A stretch of DNA of 9,073 nt. Source: JAFAZI01 sp035501255. GTDB taxonomy: Bacteria > Actinomycetota > Actinomycetes > JAFAQI01. The position numbers were made by a program, and so were the translations under genes. The stretch lies in the NCBI GenBank assembly GCA_035501255.1, contig DATJWM010000095.1:1-9073 (forward strand), given 5' to 3'. This document shows positions 1-5,354 of this stretch, in pieces (within the stretch, counting starts at the first letter, position 1; each line of letters begins with the position of its first letter). Under the pieces are notes generated by a model, which had not been told where the DNA came from, ran no database searches, and saw only the letters and a program-made list of their open reading frames with translations.

Positions 1-1273
<1,273 letters not shown>

Positions 1274-1284
1274 TCATCCAGCGT

Positions 1285-1322
1285 GACGAAATGAGGCGGC
1301 CTTCGGGCCGCCTCATTTCGTC
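1285..1322 (+). terminator. Perfect 17-bp hairpin behind groL
   Basis: Bases 1285-1301 are perfectly complementary to 1306-1322, leaving a TTCG tetraloop (1302-1305). The stem has a GC-rich top and an A/T-rich base (GACGAAATGAGG... with ...CCTCATTTCGTC). There is no U-run afterwards (TCTGTACC follows), so this is a U-less intrinsic terminator or an mRNA 3'-end stabiliser, as is common in high-GC actinobacteria. Its place just after the groL stop favours termination or 3'-end protection of the chaperonin message. Confidence 0.85.
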
Positions 1323-1324
1323 TG

Positions 1325-1474
1325 TACCGGCGTGACGCCGCTTCGGGTACGGCGTACCGGCGTGACGTCGCTTCGGGTATGGCGTACCGGCGTGACGCCG
1401 CTTCGGGTACGGCGTACCGGCGTGACGCCGCTACGGGTACGGCAGACCGGCGTGACGCCGCTTCGCCTACGCTG
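1325..1474. repeat. Five tandem 30-bp direct repeats between groL and larE
   Basis: Units lie at 1325-1354, 1355-1384, 1385-1414, 1415-1444 and 1445-1474. Each begins TACCGGCGTGACGCCG and continues CTTCGGGTACGGCG. Units 1 and 3 are identical, unit 2 has two changes, unit 4 two, and unit 5 has a changed first base and a diverged last third. Each unit holds the inverted repeat CGGCG-TGA-CGCCG, and unit junctions hold GGTAC-GGC-GTACC, so the transcript could form a series of small alternative hairpins. There are no spacers, so it is not a CRISPR array. Because 30 is divisible by 3, frames stay open through it, but I see no sign that it is translated. Confidence 0.95.
1468..1473 (+). promoter_or_regulatory. 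Probable -10 box (TACGCT) of a leaderless larE transcript
   Basis: TACGCT fits the actinobacterial TANNNT -10 pattern. It is followed by exactly six bases (GACGGC) and then the larE GTG at 1480, and no Shine-Dalgarno sequence is present. This is the geometry expected when transcription starts at the start codon. The box lies in the diverged end of the fifth 30-bp repeat, where the other units read TACGGC or TATGGC. No convincing -35 box is seen. Confidence 0.55.
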
Positions 1475-1479
1475 ACGGC

Positions 1480-2355
1480 GTGCCAGGCGACCGCGACCTT
1501 CGGGAACGCGACCTTCGGGAGCGCGACCTCGCCGAGTTGGCGCAGCGCCTCGATGCTCGTCTTCGCGAGCTCGGCAGCGTTCTCGTCGCCTTCAGCGGCG
1601 GCGCGGACTCCGCCCTCCTCCTCGCGGCCGCCGTCCGGGCGCTCGGGACTGACCGGGTCGTTGCCGCCACCGCAGTGTCGCCGAGCCTGCCCGCGCCCGA
1701 GCTCGCCGCCGCGGCAGACGTCGCCACTTCGCTCGGGGTTCGCCACCTGACACCGACCACCGACGAGTTGAGTCGCGACGGTTACCGCGCCAACTCCGGA
1801 GACCGGTGCGCGTTCTGCAAGTCCGAGTTGCTCGACGTGCTGGTTCCGATCGCGGCCGAGGAAGGGCTCGAGCACGTCGCGACAGGCACCAACGCCGACG
1901 ACGTGCTCGCCGGCTTCCGGCCGGGTATTCGCGCCGCCGCGGACCGCGGCGCGGTGACTCCGCTTCTCGACGCCGGCTTGGGCAAGGACGCGGTCCGCCG
2001 GATCAGCCGCGCGTGGGGGCTCTCGACGTGGGACAAGCCGGCGGCCGCGTGCCTGTCGAGCCGGATCGCCTACGGCGTGGAGGTGACGGCCGCCCGGCTC
2101 GCCCGGGTGGAACGGGCCGAGACCGCGCTGCGGGTCGCGTTCGACGCGGCCGGCCTGCCGGTCCGAGACCTGCGCGTGCGCGACCTCGGCGACCGGGCCC
2201 GGATCGAAGTCGACCCTGAGCAGGTCGCCGCGCTCGCCGCGCGCGACGATCTGCTCGCGGTCGTCGACGGTTTCGCCGCGGTGGAGCTCGACCCGCGCGG
2301 TTTCCGCAGCGGGTCGATGAACGAGCTCCTGGTGGACGCCGACCGCTGGCGCTGA
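1480..2355 (+). CDS. larE: ATP-dependent sacrificial sulfur transferase LarE
   Basis: LarE adds sulfur to the pyridinium dicarboxylate mononucleotide made by LarB. The product is loaded with nickel by LarC to give the nickel-pincer nucleotide cofactor of lactate racemase and related enzymes. The 291-residue protein has the PP-loop SGGADS at 39-44, near the expected N-terminal place, and the family blocks GYRANSGDRCAFCKSELL (CxxC, Cys110/Cys113), TGTNADD (135-141), RPGIRAA and WDKPAAACLSSRIAYG with Cys191. Cys191 aligns by context with the sacrificial cysteine of Lactiplantibacillus plantarum LarE. The three cysteines together match the LarE subgroup proposed to carry an iron-sulfur cluster and act catalytically. 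The GTG start is chosen from the TACGCT box 6 bp upstream; length is close to the usual ~270-290. The N terminus carries a triple RDLRE/RDLAE repeat. No larA, larB or larC lies nearby. Other PP-loop enzymes (ExsB, NAD synthase) are less likely given the cysteine pattern. Confidence 0.9.
   Translation: MPGDRDLRERDLRERDLAELAQRLDARLRELGSVLVAFSGGADSALLLAAAVRALGTDRVVAATAVSPSLPAPELAAAADVATSLGVRHLTPTTDELSRDGYRANSGDRCAFCKSELLDVLVPIAAEEGLEHVATGTNADDVLAGFRPGIRAAADRGAVTPLLDAGLGKDAVRRISRAWGLSTWDKPAAACLSSRIAYGVEVTAARLARVERAETALRVAFDAAGLPVRDLRVRDLGDRARIEVDPEQVAALAARDDLLAVVDGFAAVELDPRGFRSGSMNELLVDADRWR
1492..1536 (+). repeat. Three 15-bp repeats encoding RDLRE-RDLRE-RDLAE at the LarE N terminus
   Basis: Units at 1492-1506, 1507-1521 and 1522-1536 begin CGCGACCT. 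The first two differ only in their last base, and the third has diverged. They encode residues 5-19, a charged helix ahead of the PP-loop domain. The period keeps the frame, so changes in copy number would lengthen or shorten the protein without breaking it. Confidence 0.85.
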
Positions 2356-2412
2356 GGCGGTCTTGCCGCGGTCGCGGGCGTTATCGACGCGCGGATTTCT
2401 CCACTGGACGGC

Positions 2413-2418
2413 TAGCCT
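2413..2418 (+). promoter_or_regulatory. Possible -10 box (TAGCCT) for cspB
   Basis: TAGCCT fits TANNNT and lies in the 125-bp gap between larE and cspB. Transcription from about 2425 would give a ~56-nt 5' leader before the cspB GTG. No good -35 hexamer is seen at 16-18 bp. The hexamer is short and the call is tentative. Confidence 0.35.
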
Positions 2419-2470
2419 TGTCCGGGCGCGCCACATCCGGGGGCGTCGGAACATCGGATCGACGAGGTAA

Positions 2471-2475
2471 GAAGG
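2471..2475 (+). promoter_or_regulatory. Shine-Dalgarno sequence deciding the cspB start
   Basis: GAAGG, preceded by GAGGTAA, lies 5 bp before the GTG at 2481. It supports that GTG over the in-frame TTG at 2418, which would add 21 residues not expected in a cold-shock protein. Confidence 0.7.
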
Positions 2476-2480
2476 TCAGC

Positions 2481-2864
2481 GTGCCAACCGGCAAGGTCAA
2501 GTGGTACGACGCGGACAAGGGCTTCGGGTTCTTGGCGCGTGACGACGGCGGCGATGTGTACGTGCATGCGTCCTCGCTGCCCGAGGGCGCCGCGCTCAAG
2601 CCAGGCGCACGGGTCGAGTTCGGGGTCGCGGAAGGGCGCCGGGGCGAGCAGGCGCTGTCCGTGCGAGTGCTTGATCCGCTCCCTTCGGTGTCCGCCGCGA
2701 CCCGCAGACCGGCCGACGAGCTGCACGGCCTGGTCGACGACATGATCAAGTTGTTCGAGGCCAAGCTGATGCCCGAGTTGCGCCGCGGCCGCTATCCCGA
2801 CCGGCAGACCAGCACGCGGTTGGCCCAGATGATGCGCGCGATCGCCGACGAGCTCGAAGGCTGA
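2481..2864 (+). CDS. cspB: Cold-shock domain protein with C-terminal extension (mycobacterial CspB type)
   Basis: The 127-residue protein starts with VPTGKVKWYDADKGFGFL, a canonical cold-shock domain over residues 1 to ~66. RNP1 (KGFGFL, 13-18) and RNP2 (VYVHAS, 26-31) are intact. Such domains bind single-stranded RNA or DNA, melt mRNA structure and may act at low temperature or constitutively. Unlike the ~67-residue classical Csp proteins, it has a linker and a ~50-residue helical tail starting DELHGLVDDMIKLFEAKL and including PELRRGRYPDRQT. From memory the same tail occurs in M. tuberculosis CspB (Rv0871, 135 aa), so it is a conserved second module of unknown role, possibly for oligomerisation or partner binding. 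It is probably transcribed alone from the upstream gap; the downstream MFS gene is convergent. Confidence 0.93.
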   Translation: MPTGKVKWYDADKGFGFLARDDGGDVYVHASSLPEGAALKPGARVEFGVAEGRRGEQALSVRVLDPLPSVSAATRRPADELHGLVDDMIKLFEAKLMPELRRGRYPDRQTSTRLAQMMRAIADELEG

Positions 2865-2945
2865 GCGCGGCAACCTCAGCGCGGCAAACCTCAGCGCGAC
2901 AACCTCAGCGCGGCAAGCCTCGGCGCGGCAAACCCTCAGCACGCA
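2862..2945. repeat. Tandem array of 14-16-bp units in the cspB/MFS convergent gap
   Basis: Five consecutive units of the form TCAGCGCGGCAAACC lie at 2862-2875, 2876-2890, 2891-2904, 2905-2919 and 2920-2935, followed by a partial sixth at 2936-2945. Unit lengths of 14, 15, 14, 15 and 16 are not multiples of 3, which argues against coding. The array starts in the cspB stop codon and its end supplies the stop codon of the minus-strand MFS gene (2936-2938). On the minus strand it reads as repeated GCTGAGG. There is no self-complementary stem, so it is not an obvious terminator. Confidence 0.9.
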
Positions 2946-4366
2946 GGTGCGTCGGTCGGCTCCGGTTGCCTGGATCGGCGGAGCGTCGGCATCCCGCGGA
3001 TCGCGATGACCAGCGCGACCGCGAGGACCAGCGCCGCGACCGCGAATCCGAGTGACGCGTGCTCGGGGAGCAGGATCCCGATTCCGCCGCCGATCACCCA
3101 GGCGAGCTGGAGGGTCGTCTCAGAGCGGGCGAACACGGAGGTGCGCACGGCCTCGTCGATCTGACGCTGGATCGTGCCGTCGAGCGCGAGCTTGGCGACG
3201 GCCGCTGCCGCCGAGCCGACGAGGGCGAGGACGATCACCGTGGTCAGCCCGAAGTAGAAGATCGTGAGGACGCACACCGCGGTGGTCGCGCCGAGGAGGG
3301 TCACCGAGAGCCGTCGCGCCGCGATTCCGGCGGTGCGCGGTCCAAGCGTCGTCCCCACGATGTTGCCGGCCGCGATGCTCAAGCCCAGCAGGCCGAGGCA
3401 AACGTTGGCGGGCAGTCCGCGCAGCGGATGGAAGCGGATGAGAAACGCTCCGAAGAAGAGCATGAAGCCGGACAGCCACCGCAAGGCCGCCGCGCTGCGC
3501 AGCGCCGCGCGGACCTCGTCGGTGACCTGACCGAGGCGGAGCAGACCACCGGTCGAGGTCATCGCGTCGTTGCGATGGTCGGTGCGGTCCTCGGTCCCGT
3601 CCGCGTTCGCCGGAAGTCGGACGGCCATGACCGCCGCGACGAGATAGACAATCGCGCCGAGGAACAGCTCGACCCGCGCGCCGAACGTCCGCACCACGCC
3701 CACGGCCAGGACGCCGGCCGCGACCGGGGACAAGACGCCGGCGAGGGTCAGGCGCGAGTTGGCTTGTACGAGGGTCATCCCGTGGGGAACCAGGCGCGGG
3801 ACAGCAGCGCTTCGCGCGATGCCGTACGCCCGGCTGGCCACGAGGACACCGAGTGCCGCGGGGTAGAGGGTGAGCGCTTCCGTTGCGCTCACCTGGTGGG
3901 CTCCGTGCGCGAGGCTGTGACCGATCGCCAGCGCGAGCGCCGCGCGCGCGACCATCGTGGCCGCGAGGGCGAGCCGGCGGCCGTGGCGGACGCGGTCGAG
4001 CAGCGGGCCGAGGATCGGAGCGATGACCACGAACGGCAGCATCGTGATCAGGAGATACAGCCCGATCTTGCTGCGGGCCGCGGCCGGCGACACCGAGAAG
4101 AACAGGGAGCCGGCCAGCGCGACCGCGATCGTCGCATCCCCCGCTGCCTGGACGGCGTGGGTCTCGATCAGCGCGGCCAACCCCGAGGCGCCGGCGCCGT
4201 CGCGCTGGTTCCACAACCGCGCCCGGGTCACCGACGTCGACGCCGCCCGCCAGGACGCGACGGCAGCGGAGGCGATCGGGCCGCGTTGGTGGGGAGGTCC
4301 GTGGTCGGTGCCGCCGCTGGACGCAGGCCTGCCCTGCTCGCCCGGTTCGGCAGGACCGTCGTACAT
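2936..4366 (-). CDS. MFS-type transporter family membrane protein (Rv0876c-like)
   Basis: The 476-residue protein has about 12 hydrophobic segments in a 6+6 arrangement, roughly residues 71-92, 99-125, 128-151, 163-186, 205-227, 231-252, then 294-314, 321-344, 352-373, 375-395, 420-435 and 438-457. A polar loop rich in Asp, Thr and Arg (253-293) separates the halves. GPLLDRVRHGRR at 120-131, after the second segment, matches MFS motif A. A ~60-residue polar N-terminal stretch precedes the first helix. Substrate is unknown: no drug-efflux signature is recognised, and an export role is only a guess. The ATG at 4366 is chosen; a GTG at 4375 would add three residues, and neither has a Shine-Dalgarno sequence. 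It is divergent from the DUF3027 gene, as I recall for Rv0876c/Rv0877, and shares the palindrome at 4377-4388. Its stop codon lies inside a tandem repeat. Confidence 0.82.
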   Translation of the reverse strand: MYDGPAEPGEQGRPASSGGTDHGPPHQRGPIASAAVASWRAASTSVTRARLWNQRDGAGASGLAALIETHAVQAAGDATIAVALAGSLFFSVSPAAARSKIGLYLLITMLPFVVIAPILGPLLDRVRHGRRLALAATMVARAALALAIGHSLAHGAHQVSATEALTLYPAALGVLVASRAYGIARSAAVPRLVPHGMTLVQANSRLTLAGVLSPVAAGVLAVGVVRTFGARVELFLGAIVYLVAAVMAVRLPANADGTEDRTDHRNDAMTSTGGLLRLGQVTDEVRAALRSAAALRWLSGFMLFFGAFLIRFHPLRGLPANVCLGLLGLSIAAGNIVGTTLGPRTAGIAARRLSVTLLGATTAVCVLTIFYFGLTTVIVLALVGSAAAAVAKLALDGTIQRQIDEAVRTSVFARSETTLQLAWVIGGGIGILLPEHASLGFAVAALVLAVALVIAIRGMPTLRRSRQPEPTDAPAC

Positions 4367-4376
4367 GAGCGACACT

Positions 4377-4388
4377 TAACACGTGTTA
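4377..4388. promoter_or_regulatory. 12-bp perfect palindrome in the divergent MFS/DUF3027 promoter
   Basis: TAACACGTGTTA is a perfect palindrome in the gap of about 31 bp between the two ATG codons (4366 minus, 4398 plus), with its centre nearly equidistant from both. The outer TA on the plus side begins TAGCGA (4387-4392), 5 bp before the DUF3027 ATG. On the minus side it begins TAAGTG (4378-4373), 6 bp before the MFS ATG. Both are weak -10-like boxes lacking the final T. A dimeric regulator bound here would cover both. No candidate regulator gene is in the window. Confidence 0.5.
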
Positions 4389-4397
4389 GCGACCGAT

Positions 4398-5264
4398 ATG
4401 CCAGCAGCGGGGGGATCTGTGGGGACGGAGCCGGCGCTCGAGCCCGCGGCGGTGGCCTCCGGCCGGCCGAAGCCGGCGGTTGACCAGGTCGCGGCCGCAG
4501 CCGTGGACGTGGCTCGCGCGGCGGCGGAATCCGACGTGCCCGGGCTCGTGGGCGAGCACCTCGGTGTAGAGGCCGACGACCAGCGGGTCGTGACGCACTT
4601 CTTCGCGACGCTCGACCCGGCCTATCGAGGGTGGCGGTGGGCGGTCACGGTCGCGCGCGCGTCCCGCTCGAAGGCGGTCACCGTCGACGACGTCGTCCTG
4701 CTGCCGGGCGAGGAGGCGCTGCTCGCGCCCGCGTGGGTGCCGTGGAGCCAGCGGTTGCGTCCCGGCGATCTCGGCGTTGGTGACCTACTGCCGACGGCGG
4801 CCGACGACGTCCGGCTGGTGTCCGCGTTCCTCGCCACCGCCGCCGACGACGACGAGAGTGGGGTGGCATTCGAGCTCGGCCTCGGTCGTGAACGGGTCTT
4901 GTCCTACGACGGCGCGGTCGACGCGGTGGAGCGGTGGTACGCCGGGGACCCTGGTCCGGAGGCCGCAATCGCTCGGGCGGCGCCGGCGGGTTGCGCGACC
5001 TGCGGCTTTTTCCTGCCGCTTGCCGGCGCGCTCCGTCAGGCGTTCGGTGCGTGCGCCAACGAGATGGCGCCGGACGACGGCCGGGTGGTCGCGGTCGACC
5101 ACGGGTGCGGTGCGCACTCGCAGGCGCTGGTGCTCCCGTCGTCGGTTGCCGCTCCTGTTCCCGAGCAAGAACCGCTCGGCTACGACGTCGTGGGCGGTCC
5201 GCTCGGTCACGAACCCGGCTCGGTCAGCGACATCGAGCAAACCGAGCCCCTGGGACATTCCTAA
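4398..5264 (+). CDS. DUF3027 family protein with a putative metal-binding Cys/His cluster
   Basis: This 288-residue protein matches actinobacterial DUF3027 (the family of M. tuberculosis Rv0877, from memory), whose function is unknown. The diagnostic core is YRGWRWAVTVARASRSKAVTVDD followed by LLPGEEALLAPAWVPWSQRLRPGDLGVGDLLPT. A second conserved part has C199-A-T-C202-GFFLPL, Cys219 in FGACANE, and H235-G-C237-G-A-H240. These look like ligands for zinc or another metal. There is no signal peptide or membrane helix, so it is probably cytosolic. The acidic, Pro/Gly-rich end after about residue 248 is probably disordered. The ATG at 4398 is used; an in-frame GTG at 4383 lies inside the palindrome and would add five residues. 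The sacsin-like ATPase gene follows 90 bp later on the same strand, so co-transcription is possible. Confidence 0.85.
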   Translation: MPAAGGSVGTEPALEPAAVASGRPKPAVDQVAAAAVDVARAAAESDVPGLVGEHLGVEADDQRVVTHFFATLDPAYRGWRWAVTVARASRSKAVTVDDVVLLPGEEALLAPAWVPWSQRLRPGDLGVGDLLPTAADDVRLVSAFLATAADDDESGVAFELGLGRERVLSYDGAVDAVERWYAGDPGPEAAIARAAPAGCATCGFFLPLAGALRQAFGACANEMAPDDGRVVAVDHGCGAHSQALVLPSSVAAPVPEQEPLGYDVVGGPLGHEPGSVSDIEQTEPLGHS

Positions 5265-5291
5265 GGTCCTGTTCTCGCGGACCCGGGCTGC

Positions 5292-5309
5292 GCGGAGCGT
5301 TCTTTCCGC
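5292..5309 (+). other. Small hairpin in the DUF3027-ATPase gap
   Basis: GCGGA (5292-5296) can pair with TCCGC (5305-5309) around an 8-base loop, in the otherwise featureless 90-bp gap. A 5-bp stem is common by chance at this GC content. It may be a weak attenuator or a processing site, or nothing. Confidence 0.2.
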
Positions 5310-5339
5310 CGCGATCGTGTCCTGTCCGCCCGCGAAATG

Positions 5340-5346
5340 GGTAGGA
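5340..5346 (+). promoter_or_regulatory. Shine-Dalgarno sequence deciding the ATPase start
   Basis: GGTAGGA ends 8 bp before the GTG at 5355. The alternative in-frame ATG at 5337 would place this sequence inside the gene and has no ribosome-binding site of its own. Confidence 0.6.
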
Positions 5347-5354
5347 CCTCCCTC

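Noticed and set aside
1325..1474. CRISPR array
   Set aside because: The 30-bp units are directly adjacent with no spacers, and no cas gene is present.
2418..2480. TTG start adding 21 residues to CspB
   Set aside because: The GTG at 2481 has a Shine-Dalgarno sequence and gives the conserved N terminus VPTGKVKWYD; the extra residues look unrelated to the family.
4371..4375. GACAC as a WhiA-type binding site in the divergent promoter
   Set aside because: A five-base motif occurs often by chance, and nothing else in the window links these genes to sporulation or division control.
3059..4483. 474-codon plus-strand open frame opposite the MFS gene
   Set aside because: It is very rich in Arg, Glu, Asp and Gly, as expected for the complement of a membrane-protein gene; the minus strand gives coherent transmembrane helices and motif A.
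5337..5354. ATG start for the sacsin-like ATPase
   Set aside because: It has no ribosome-binding site and adds MGRTSL; the GTG at 5355 has GGTAGGA 8 bp upstream.
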